Source of the DNA: Palaemon carinicauda | Lineage: Eukaryota > Arthropoda > Malacostraca > Decapoda > Palaemonidae | Direction of reading: 5' to 3' | Length of the DNA: 64,000 nucleotides | Assembly (NCBI RefSeq): GCF_036898095.1 | Contig: NC_090746.1 | Location: 56,591,899-56,655,898 of the forward strand | Shown here: positions 11,376 through 23,300 of the stretch, one piece after another | Numbering within the stretch: position 1 is the stretch's first letter | Layout: each line of letters starts with the position of its first letter | The notes under the pieces: model-generated | The model's input: only the letters and a program-made list of their open reading frames with translations | Databases searched by the model: none | Told to the model about the DNA's origin: nothing | Made by a program: the position numbers and the translations under genes

Positions 11376-14300
11376 AATTGTTTTCCTGCTTTGCTACGTA
11401 CAGTATGTACTGTATGATTTTATATAGATACGGTAAATAATATTTGTAATAACATATTTTCTAAAAGCTTTTACTGTAAATATCATTATTTCTCACTTTC
11501 ATCATGCGCGTTAAATGCCTTCTTTGTTCTGAGCGTGTTTGTTTACTGAGCGTACTTTATGACGCCGTCGTTTCAGGCGGCGTCATAAAGAAAAACATTT
11601 CATTTGGAAGTCCTAAGAAAAATTAAGTAAAACATTGGTAATAACAAAATCAACATACTGTACTGAATAATCAATATAATCGATGCAAAAATATACATGT
11701 TAAATAAATAGGTAAATATGGTGTCACTACTTCGCGGATTTTCACCTATCGCGGCCGGGTCTGGAACCTATCTACCGCGTTTTACGAGGGTTCACTGTAC
11801 GCGTCCTTCAGATCCAGTGTACACATGATGTCTTGTGGTCTCACTGCAAGTCTGACCGTGTCTGCTGTGTCCATGCTGAACGGAGTTTGTTTGACAAACC
11901 TGTTCAGAGCTGAGAGGTCGATGACTGGTCTCCAGCCTCCAGACGCCTTCTTTACAAGAAAGAGTCGACTGAAGAAGCCTGGGGAACCGTCAACGACCTC
12001 TTGGAGAGCATCCTTCTTTAGCATGGTCTCGACTTCTGCCCGTAGGGCTAGCCCCTTTGCCGATCCCATAGCATAGGAGCTCAACGACACTGGATTCGCT
12101 GTCAGGGGAGGTAGAGATGTTGTGAACGGGACGCGATATCCCTGACTGATTACGGAAATCGTCCAGGAATCGGCCCCGAGTTGCTGCCACCTGATTGCGC
12201 AACTTTGCAGGCATCCCCCTACTGGTGGACATGCAGGGGGATTGCCAATCCTAGCGTTTGCGGCCTCGGCCACTCCCTCTAGGATTCTTGCCTCCCCTGG
12301 AGGACTTTTTGCCTTTCTTGTCCTTGACAGGAAACGACTGCTGTTTGGACACCGTCGTCTTCGCTGCCGCTGCCGGTTTCGTCGTCTTGGACGGGCGAGA
12401 TTGTTGAGGTGCTGGAGGTTTGTAGGGCTTCGTTGTGAGAGCCCTTTGGAGGAGACAGTTCTGATTGGACTTCCTCCACCTCTCGGCTGCCTGTTCCACA
12501 TCCTTGGGCTCAAACAGGCTCTTTCCCATAAGGGAAGAATGTCTGAGCTTGCTGACTTCGACAGCTGAGGCCTTCGAATGGAACCTCTCTGCCACCGCAT
12601 CCCGTCGTTTCAAGATCGAATTGGCCCACAAGTTCGAGACTTGGTGGGCCAGAAACTCAATGGTGCGTGTGCCCGAGAGGAGGAAGGTCTCCAGGGCCTT
12701 CCTGGTGCTTTCCTTGGACAGATCCTCGGATCGCAACAGGATGCCCAGAGACCCCAACCAGACGTCCAGCCACGAAGTAGCCTGCATGGCACACTTCGCG
12801 ACCTTCTCCTGGCTTAGGATCTCTGTCGCCGAGAAAGTCACTTGCCAGCTAGAGAGTCTCTCAAGAGGGACTCCCTTGGTAAGCTCTTCCACAGAGTGGT
12901 GCAACGGATGAGCTAGGCAAGACTCCTCCATTATCTCAAAATACCTCCTCTGGTGGACACGAGGAGGTGGGAGGAGCTTGTTGCCAGCAGTGGAACGGCT
13001 GGAGGAGGCGAGCTCGGAGAGCTGGCCCTCAACCTTATCACTGGCACTCTTCACCCCTTGGAACCAGGGCAAAGCCGCACTGGCCTTAGTGGGTTTCTGA
13101 GTGCCAAAGGAATCTCAGGGTCCAGGAACCAGTTGAGATGCCTCATCTGAGTCAAGACCTGCCAGAAGGCATGCTCTGACTCTTGCTGCTCTCCCCCTGG
13201 AGAACTGGCAGCGAAGTCTCCCGTCCCCAAAGGCTCTACTTGGGGGGACACGTGGACGTTCTCCGCGGGTCTCGTTGGCTCTGGTCGAATCCTGGAAGAA
13301 GACTTCGGGATGGTCTTAGAGTCCTTCAGTTCCCTCCTAGGAGAGATACAGGACTCCAACAACGAAGTCTGAGGGCTCTTCTCCGCCCCAACACGGGACG
13401 ATTCTCCTGCTCGAGGTGGGGTTGCTCCCATTGGTGCGGTGGGAGAAGGTCTCACTTCGGTAGACTCCCCTGAGGACGGAAAATCCTCGTCCGCAGGAGA
13501 TGGAGAGAAAGTCTGCGGGGGGAAGGAGCCTTTCTAACGGACTTCTTAGGAGCCAGCTTGACCCGGGGAGAAGTCATCACGACCTCTCTTCCTCTTCAGT
13601 GGAATCGGAGCTGCCCTTGGTTTGAGGCCCAAATCAGAGAAGGCAGACTTAACAGCCTGGACGACAGCTCTGATAAGGGACTCAAACCATGGCTGCTTAC
13701 TGACAGACGCAGTGTCAGAGACTCCCTCTGGAGGGAAGGGGATCGGGCGATCCTTTGGAGTAGAGACTACAACAGGGCCTCCCGGAAAAGAAAGGGAAGA
13801 AGATTGGTGCCTGGACTTATCTGAAGATCTCCCCTCCTCCTGCGAGCGCGCTGGTCTGCGCTTGCGGGGGGGGGGGGGGGGGGGGGGGGGGGGAGGACGT
13901 GAAGACGACCTGGCTGCTCTCGTTCCTGAACTCGCTCGGGAGCTCGCGTTGCGAAACTCGGTGGGAATCGCACTTGGGCTTGCGCTGGCGCTCGCGCGAG
14001 GGAATAATCCAAGGTTCGCTCGGGGGCGAACGTTCGCGCACGAGTGCGTGCGCGCGTGGGTGAGGGCGCGCGGGCGAATGCTGGCGAGCAGGAGAGTGAT
14101 GGTGCGCAGGCGAGCGATGGCGTGCAGGCGAGCGATGGGGCACAGGAGAGCGATGGCGCGCAGGGCGCGCAGGTGAGCGACTGCGCACAGGTGACGGTGC
14201 GCGTGGGAGCGTGGGCGCGCAGGCGATCTACGGCGAGCAGGCTCCTGGGCGCGTGTGCGTGCTGGTGAGTGATGGCGCGCAGGAGATGGTGCGCGTGGGA

Positions 14301-17300
14301 GCGCAGGTGCGTGGTTTGGTGACGGCAGAGGGCGCGCAGAAGGACCAGCAAGCGTAGAAGCTCGTGAAGGAGACTGCTCGTGGGCGCGTGGGCACGCAGG
14401 ATCTCGGAAGCCTCTGGAAGGGCGCACGGTAGGGGGTGAAACCTGTGTCCGTGAAGGTGACTGCACGTGATGGTGCGCAGGCGAGGGCTGACGGGTGGGC
14501 GAGTTCTGAAGGCGCGCAGGAGATCGCTGGCGAGAGGGTGAAGGACGACTCCTCTTTCCTGTGCTCAGATCCGGAGATCGTGGGCGCGCAGGCGAGCGAT
14601 GGCGCGCAGGTGCGCGCTGGCGAGCAGGTGAAGAGCGCTGGCAAGCTGGAGATTGTGGGCGCGCAGGAGATCGTGGGTGAGCGTGGCGCGTAACAGGATC
14701 AGGGCGCGCAGATGTGCGCTGGCGAGTAGGAGATCGCTGGCGAGTAGGAGATCGCTGACGTACAGGAGATCGCTAGCGCGCAGATGAGTGCTGGCGCGCA
14801 GGTGAGCGCTGGCGAGGAGGAGATCGATGGTGAGCAGGAGATCGATGGCGAGCAGGAGAGCGCTGGCGCGTCGACTCTGCAGCAGGAGATCGCTGGCGCG
14901 TTGTCCCTGGCATAGGATGTCTCTGGTTCGTTGTCTCAGGATCAGCAGGAACAGGCGAGTGCTTGTGCGCAATTGCGCGCGAGCGCCCAGGAGAGCGTGG
15001 GCGCGCAGGGGATACCTGGCACTTAAGGGACTTGCTCACAATGTGAGAAAGCCCCTTTTGCCCCGAAGGGACCGGTGCCCGTTGGATAACTGGGTGTGTG
15101 GGCACCCACAGCGCGTCAGCTGCCAGGAACGGAGAAGGAAGGTCAGCAGGTCTGGCAGGCGTAGGAGATCGCGAACGATCTGCAGAGAGGTCCAGTGATG
15201 CAGCTGCAACGGTCAAAGCACGGCGAGGAGGATCCTCTGCGGGGGACTGCGAGGGCGAGGAGCCGAAGAGGCGCCTCATAACTCCCTTATGGGGAGAAGG
15301 AAGGACTCTACGGCGAAGAGGGAGACGAGCCTTGCGTCGGATACGTCCTCTGGGGGCAGCAGGAACACCATCGTCAGTCCTCCAAAGAGGAGTCTCTGTT
15401 AGTGAACTCCCCCGAGGGGGAGAATCACCTGCAGGAGAGACCGTTGGACTTGGCTCCTCCCTCGAAGGATGTTCGGAGGGGGGAACCAAGCCTTCAGCAA
15501 CATCAGCACCCAAGGCAGAGGTTTGACCCAACTCGCCGGAAGCCTCTGCCACAACAACGTCGACGATAGACAGAGGGTCAACCTCCGCTATCACCGGCGA
15601 CTGTTTGACAGCTGCTCCCAACTGGATAAGGTCAAACAGGGCTTCCCTGGAGGGCGAACCCTTAAGCCCCAAGGAAGCCCAGAGCTGCAAAAAATCATCA
15701 TTAGCAACATTAATAGATAACTCCTTCCCCGGAGGAGGAGGAGGAGCTACCTCGCTATGGGAGGCAACTCCCTCTCCCGAACCCCGAGGTCGGTCAACAA
15801 AAGTAAGGCCTACGCTACCACTCGATAGCCTCTCGGGAGAGACCGATTGAGTGGGAGCTTCCGGAGGATGTTCGGGCAACGAAAGAAGAGTCCTTAGAAA
15901 TTTCCTTCTTCAAGGAGATCCTTGAAGTAGAAAGATCCCGCTTGGACTTCTTTCGGCGCCGGGAAAACCTCTCCCACTGGGATGTAGACCACTCCCTGCA
16001 CTCACTACACACTTTATCCTTATCACACCGTTGGCCCCTGCAGAACGGACACAAGGTGTGAGGGTCCGTCTCGACCGCCGACATATATGTCCCACAAGGG
16101 CGGTCTGATAATCCAGGGCACTTCCGCATAATAAGGAGAGAGGTCAACTTCCAAACACACACTGAAAGAAAAAGCAAAAAAGATTAAGGCTGTCAATAAG
16201 CGAGGGTGGGAGCAGACACGTCTGTTCATCACCCGAGCCAAAAGCAAAGTGAACTAGTTCACCGGTGTGTGAGGGGGGAGGGGTAGTTAATCTTTCATCA
16301 TCATGTAATTGGCTTCTCCTCTTACGGAGTTGCGAGCTTACCTGCCCTCAGTCAGAAGTTAGACCACCTTCATGGAATGTGGTTGGTGTCCTAAGGTCTC
16401 TATAGGAGCTCCCTAAGAACTGTTGCGCCAGATATCAGATCTTCACCTGACCCTAAACTGTCTTTCCTACTCACCTTGGCTTCGGCCATTTGAGTAAGCA
16501 AACTTCATGGTCTTTCTTACGATGTTTCTCCTATCCAATAGGATGGAGACAGGTAATTCTCAGCTTCGTCCCTGAGCTTATCGCAATACTCAAGATCTGG
16601 CAGTAACAAATTCTAGATTTGGACCCTTCTGGATTGAGAATCACCGTAACGTAACCGATGACCCAGATCAGCGGCTAATATGCCCAGGTATAGCTCTGAG
16701 GTATCACATCAAATTAACTTCAAGACCTCGTCCCCGAGTGAACAGAATGTCCGACAGCATGAGAAAGGTTAAGAGGAGAATTGTAAAGATTTTGATCTCA
16801 GCATGGATTCATGAGGTCTTAGACCTGGCCTTCAATCCTCATTCTCATTTGCAGAAGCATAGAGCTCAAGACTTTAGGGGTATTACTATGTCTCTGGCTG
16901 TCAAGAAAAACTACTCTGTGGCACAGGACCTTGTAGTGGCATGCATAAGCGTCATACGACCTTCACCGCCTATTACCTGCAATGACGTAACCCACAGGAA
17001 CATGGTGTTCTCCATCGGACCTGTGGTGGCTGCGCAACAAATGGTTTGAATACCTCAAACTTTTTGATGGACAAATAGCCGATGGTGGAGGGCAGAGGTT
17101 ACCCGGGATTAAGTTTGGGATGAATGATAAGAAAGACTGGCTCCTTCTTTATTCATCCTCCCCTCCCTTTGAGAACAGTACCTATGGTACTCTGCAAGCT
17201 GGCCTCCACTGTCTACAGGTGTAACCATTTCCATTGTGTAGCCTGGTATATAGAAATGTATACTTCTTACGTCCCCATTCCCCTTTGCGAGGTAGGATTT

Positions 17301-20300
17301 GGGTAACGTCTATGGTAGGTTTAAAGAATCCTACAACTTCGGAGAATTCTTACCTAGACAATTCACATTACTAGTATCACACAATCACACGAATTGCTCA
17401 GGCCGTTGAAGTGTGCTATTGCACGGAGTTTTAGCGGGGTGTCAGGGTTTCCTCTTAAGCCGGGCATAGCACGGTGTGGAAACCCAGGTAAAAAACTATC
17501 CAGATGGTTAGGACTTTCACGTCATATGCCAATTTACTCATATTCAAGGTTACTCCTAAACTGAGGCCCTCTTAACGAGAGAATGCCTTGATGAAGTCAT
17601 TGGGCTTCAGCACGGCATATCATTCCCGTGCTGAAGGCTTGTGACGGGCAAGAGGGCTCTCGAACTGGGGAATTTCTTTTCCTCAGTTTGACTCTAAATT
17701 TCTCTCATTCTTTTTCTATTACCTCTTATTGCTTATTCCTCCTTCATAATTATCAGCTGTCTCCAACCTTGCTGTCAAAACTCTTTTACCCATTTCACTG
17801 TCCAGGTTTTTTAGAGGGGACATTGTATCCATGATCGGTTTTTATTTCAAAATCAATTGTGGGAGCTGTGGTGGTCTTGCCAACTGCCCGAAAATGTTTG
17901 GACACCTAGGAGTGTCAGTATTCCCATACTGGCACGCGGAACTATCTCTTAGGAAATTTGGCCTTCGGATTCCAGGGGTTGGCAATTTTATAGAGATAGG
18001 ACTCTCGGCATTCTGTCCGGTTTGCCTGCCACTATGATTAGAGAGGAGATGATTGTATTCTTGAAATGCTCTCAGTCCCATAAAGTGGGTTTGGCATACA
18101 CTTGAGCCACTCTAATCATAGTGGTACCATCCCTTTGTGGTAGGGTAGGGAGTGGATATTTGGTAAGCAGCTTTCACAGGTGTCATTGGTGGAGAAATTA
18201 ATTCCAGGAAAGGCTAACGGTGTCTTCTTTGGAATTTCAGACAGTCTTAATTTTTTCTCTCCCTTAAACTATATTTTTTTCCATTGTTTTTTTTTTTTCA
18301 TTGTTATTATGACCCCTTCCCTCCCCCTGAAAAAATAATTAATGAGTAAACTTAATATTCCCCGTACCCCTGGATCAAATGGCGAACCCCAGACACCGTT
18401 AACGACTTCTGCTTGTTTAAATAGGGAAAGCTCTGTTGACAACCTCGGCAATAAAAAGGATTCCTCTAACAATACTTCTTTGACCAGTGTTGTTAAAGAC
18501 AATTTATCGGCACTGGTGGAAAATGATGCTTGTAATAACCGTACTACTTTACTCTCTGGTTCTGGCTCATTACCAGATCCAACAAAAAATCTGAAAATTC
18601 TCCACTTAAAAAACATACCAATTGGTTGTAGCTATGACATAATTCATGAAGCCTTCTGTAGATTTGGAGCAATCAAAGAAATTTTAATGGAGCTTAATGG
18701 TAGTAAAGGCTTTTGGGAAGCTTGGGTATCATTTTCAAGTTTTGAGATTGCTTTAGAAGCAAATAAAAATTCAGAGAGCATAAAAATTGACAATTGTTTG
18801 ATTTCTGGGGCTTTATGTGATAAAGCACCAAGACACCTAGAGGTATATAAACCAGAAGAATGGATGGAAAAAGAAATAGAGCATAGACTTCCAGAAGTAA
18901 GAACCCCCAAGCCCCCAACATGGATAATTGCATCTGGAAAGATAGATAATTATAACTATTATAAGATTAGTAAATTTATACAAAAAAAAGTTGGTTTAAT
19001 TAAAAGTAAGGATATTAGTAGATACGGTAAGCAATCTGTTTTGATTAATGCAAAATCAGATACTCAAGCTCACATGCTTTGTGGCATGAAGATTGCAGAA
19101 ATTGATCCTATTAAGGATATTAAACCACATATGAGCTTCAGCTATGGTAAAGGAGTAGTTTTTGATAAAGATCTATATGAATTCTCAGAACCAGAAATTC
19201 TGGACATGTGCCCTGCTAATGTTTGGAAAGTAAGTAAGATCCCTCAAACAAGCATGGTAGTTTTAACATTTGAAACCCCTGTTATACCAGATCATATAAT
19301 TATTGAGAATGAAAGAGTACGTGTTCGAGAATATAAACCTAGGCCTTTACAATGCTTTAATTGTTTCAAGTACGGTCACCCTTCCCGGTACTGCAATAAT
19401 ACGAAGATCTGTATTAACTGTTCTTTGTTAGAACATGGCCAATGCAACAGAGATACAACCTGTGCAAACTGTAAAGATAATCATAAACCAAATGATAAAA
19501 GATGTAGAGAATAAAAGAATGAAGAAGCTGCAATCTTGAAAGCAAATGCTGAACATATAAGTGTAGGTTATGCAAAGCATTTACTCAATCGGCAACTTAA
19601 TTTTGCTCGCGCGGTTAAGATGCCAACAAAAGATTATAATCCACTACCCCTTACTACCACAGGGGGACCAGTGGCAGCACCTGGCCCGTCAGGTGCATCT
19701 CCCTTAGTGGTAGTAGCCCAGCCATCTGGGTCAAGTGCTCAGGCTATAAAAGCCAGAGCACAAACCTCCAAAGAGGTCAATATGGTGTCCAACACACCAA
19801 AAGTATTGTCACCGATAGGAGCATCTCCCCTAGAGGTAGTAGCCCAGCCTTCTGGGTTAAGTGCTCGAACTGTTGAAGTTCTAGCACAATCCTCCAAGGA
19901 AGCCAATGTGGCTTCCACCACCTTAAATGTATTGTCTCAGGCAGAATCTCTACCTGATTTGATGGAGATTGGAAAACAAGATCTTCCAAAGAGGAAAAGG
20001 TCCCCATCATCCTCACCTTCATCTAAGTCAGGTAAGTGCCCTACTGCTCATGATCCTAAGGTTGACTCTTATAAAGATCCTAGAAAGAAAGAAAAGAAGA
20101 GTGGTGGCCTAGTAAAGCCTTCCATCTCCAGGCCTTACATGGCTTCATCTGAAAAGTCCCAAAAGACAAAAGAGACAAAGAAAAATAATAACAAAAGATA
20201 ATGTCTATCATCCAGTGGAATTGCAGAGGTCTAAGTACTAGCATTGAGCAAATAAAAACTTTAACCAGGGACTCAGACACGAAGGTAATTTGCCTACAGG

Positions 20301-23300
20301 AAACCAAGATCAGTGACAAACCATTTAATCCTGGACTCAATTATCATTTTTGTAGATCCCCTCCTTTGCAAGCTGCAAGAGCTCAAGGTGGTACAGGTTT
20401 TATTATTCACAAATCTGTAAAATTTGAAACAATCCCACTCAATACACCACTACAGGCATGTGCAGTTAGAACTCATATCGGGAAAAAAATTACTTTATGC
20501 TCGCTATATATTGAACCATCCTTAGAACTTTTCCTCTTAGATCATGCTGGTAATCCAAGAAGGCTTAGACTTTCTGACCTCCAAGACTTGATCAATCAGC
20601 TTCCTGCCCCTTTTATTTTAATGGGTGATTTTAATGCAAAGCATACTTTATGGGGTGGAAATGTGTGCGATAGATGGGGTAATCTTGTTGAAGAATTAAT
20701 CAACAACAATGATGTAATACTAATGAATGATGGTTCTCCAACTAGGTATGATGTATTCCACAACTCTACATCAGCCATTGATTTGTCAATCTGTTCCTCA
20801 TCCATTCGATTGGACTACCTTTGGTCAGTAAATGAACACCTACATGGCAGTGACCATTGGCCAATAATGTTAAATTATGTCCATAATCTTCCTTCTCAGT
20901 GTCCACCAAAATGGAAGATAGATGAGGCAGACTGGGCAGCTTATGAAAACTGTTCACACACTGATAAAGAATATGATGAATTTACATCTCCAGTGCATGC
21001 CTATCAACATCTTGAAAATATTATTGATGATAATGCTAGCAAGTTTATACCTAAAACATGCGGTTTACCTCATCGCTCTGTAGTTCCTTGGTGGAGTAAA
21101 GAATGTGCCAACGCAAGAAAAGTGACCCGAACTTGCTTCAGAAGATACTTGAGGACAAACTATTTAGCAGATAGAATAGCATATCTCAGAGCCTGTGCCA
21201 AACAAAAAAGAATTTTTAAAAAAGCAAAGAGAGCATCTTGGAAGAAATATATATCTAATATTAATACCAAAACTCCTTCAAAGGAAATATGGGACAAGAT
21301 TAGAAAACTTCAAGGTAAATTCGTCCCTAAGCCTCTACCAATATTAAGGGAAAATAATAGATATATATCTGACCCCTAAGATGTAGCAGAGGTTCTTGCT
21401 AAGCACTTTGCTCATGTATCAAGTGCTGACAACTATTCCCCAGCATTTCAACAAATTAGAGCATCAACATCTGTTGTTCCTCCTGCTTCTTCAAATACTG
21501 AAGCTTTTAACCTGCCTTTTAGTATGGAGGAGATGCAAAATGCTATCTCCAGCTCTTCTTTAACTGCCCCAGGTGAGGATGGCATCCGGTATGAAATGAT
21601 ATCACATCTTCCAGTGGATACCAAGGAATTTTTATTAGAAACCTTTAATGGTCTATGGGCTTCCCATACATCTCCTGATTCCTGGCATACTTCAATTGTA
21701 ATTCCAGGCCACAAGTCTGGTAAAGACCCAGAACTGCCATCTAGTTATAGGCCCATATCCTTGACCAGTTGCATATACAAACTATTTGAGAGAATGATCA
21801 ACAACAGACTTGTGTGGTATCTAGAATCAAAAAATCTTTTATCTAACAGACAGTTTGGTTTTAGGAAGAACCGAAGTACTCTAGACCCTTTGCTGATGTT
21901 ATCAAGGGAAATTTCAAATGCTTTTTCTAACCAAAACCAGGTGGTGGGTGTCTTTTTTTACCTCAAAAAGGCATATGACACCACCTGGAGGGGTGGTATT
22001 TTAAAGCAATTGGCCTCGTGGGGTATAGGAGGACATATGTTCTCTTTTATTGAAGAATTTTTATCAAACCGCTCCATTAAAGTGAGAGTAGGGTCAGAAC
22101 TATCTTCATCCTACATGCAAGAAGGTGTCCCCCAAGGCAGCGTATTGAGTGTGACCTTGTTTGCTGTTGCAATTAATAGTCTCATTAGTCACATACCTCC
22201 TGGCATACAAGGATCACTATTTGTCGATGACTTTGCAATTTATTGTAGTGGATCATCTGCACTACAAGCATGCCAAAATCTTCAAATTGCAATAAATGCT
22301 GCTTCCGCATGGGCAAATTCTCGCGGATTCATGTTTTCTCCTCAGAAGACCAAAGCCATTCGCTTTACTCGTACTCGTAAAAGGGAAGAGATCCCCACCC
22401 TTTTCTTAAATGATTGTATTTTGCCATATGAGGATAGTGTCAAGTTTCTTGGAGTCATTTTCGACAAGAAAATGACATTTGGTCCCCATATAAATGACCT
22501 ATCTATCAGGGTTAAGAAGTCACTGAACATTCTGAAAGTGATATCGCATTTTGATTGGGGTGCTGATAGAACAACTTTGCTTAGAATTTATACATCTTTG
22601 TGTCTGAGCAAGTTAGACTATGCATGCCAAATATATGGGTCAGCTACAAAGACTTTACTTGGAAAACTTGATATTGTTCACAATGCTGGGCTTCGCATCT
22701 GCACAGGGGCTTACAGAACATCTCCCATTGACAGTCTCTATGTTGATTCTGGCATACCTCCCCTTTCCATTCGTAGAGAGGAGTTGAGTTTGAGGTTTTT
22801 AGCTAGGTCCCTTGCTGTGAGAAACAATCCTAACTGTAAATATGTTAGGGCGCCTTTAGATCAGGCTCCTAACAGATCTAGAGTGCCTAAGCCTTTGGAA
22901 GTACAGCTGAAAAATGATGCTAGAGAAGTAGGCTTGTTAACAGCACAGATAGCAGAGGTAGGATATCCCAAGTCTCCTCCTTGGTGTAATCCACCTGTTA
23001 AAGTATGTTTTACGGCAGGAGGGAAAAATACCTTACCTAGTAGGGTAATGAAAAGTGAGTTTTTAAATCATGCTGCTCAACATCATGGGAAACATGTTTT
23101 TACAGATGGCTCCAAATCGGCTGCAGGAGTTGGAAGTGCAGCTGTGGTGGGGGATATTGTTATTAGAAGGAAACTCCCATACTCTTGTTCAATTTTTACT
23201 GCTGAGCTGTACGCAATAATTCTCGCAGTCCAACATATTTTTAAAAATGGCAACCAAAATAGTTTTTATAGAATTTTTACGGATTCCAATAGTGTTTTAC

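Larger units (their letters stand above)
8121..11797 (+). mobile_element. Tigger/pogo DNA transposon, copy 1 (autonomous-type)
   Basis: 3677 bp, bounded by the TA duplication 8119-8120 and 11798-11799. The ends are inverted: CAGTGAACCCT at the left and AGGGTTCACTG at the right. Subterminal motifs CTACTTCGCGG / CTATCGCGG recur at both ends and in copies 2 and 3. It contains a transposase gene (9134-11010) with one frameshift. The element interrupts the DIRS A reverse transcriptase; the empty site is visible in DIRS D at about 50554-50570 (CTGGAAGTACGCGTCCTTCA). Confidence 0.93.
6148..16289 (-). mobile_element. DIRS1-like retrotransposon A (recombinase deleted, Tigger-interrupted)
   Basis: Element order on the minus strand is gag (16177-12251), reverse transcriptase (12235-11800, continued at 8118-7690), then RNase H/methyltransferase-like region (to about 6810). 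The left end starts GACAAATTCGTAG at 6148 and carries the internal complementary region at about 6399-6493. The right end keeps only the inner part of the inverted terminal repeat (16240-16289, GTGAACTAGTTCACCGG, mirrored at about 6330-6350) and then stops abruptly. The tyrosine recombinase ORF present in relatives C and D is missing, and coding parts carry stops and frameshifts. This is a dead, non-autonomous copy inside a phr intron in sense orientation. Confidence 0.88.

Noticed and set aside
13622..14176. Plus-strand open frame with poly-Gly
   Set aside because: Antisense shadow of the DIRS A gag through the 28-base G run.
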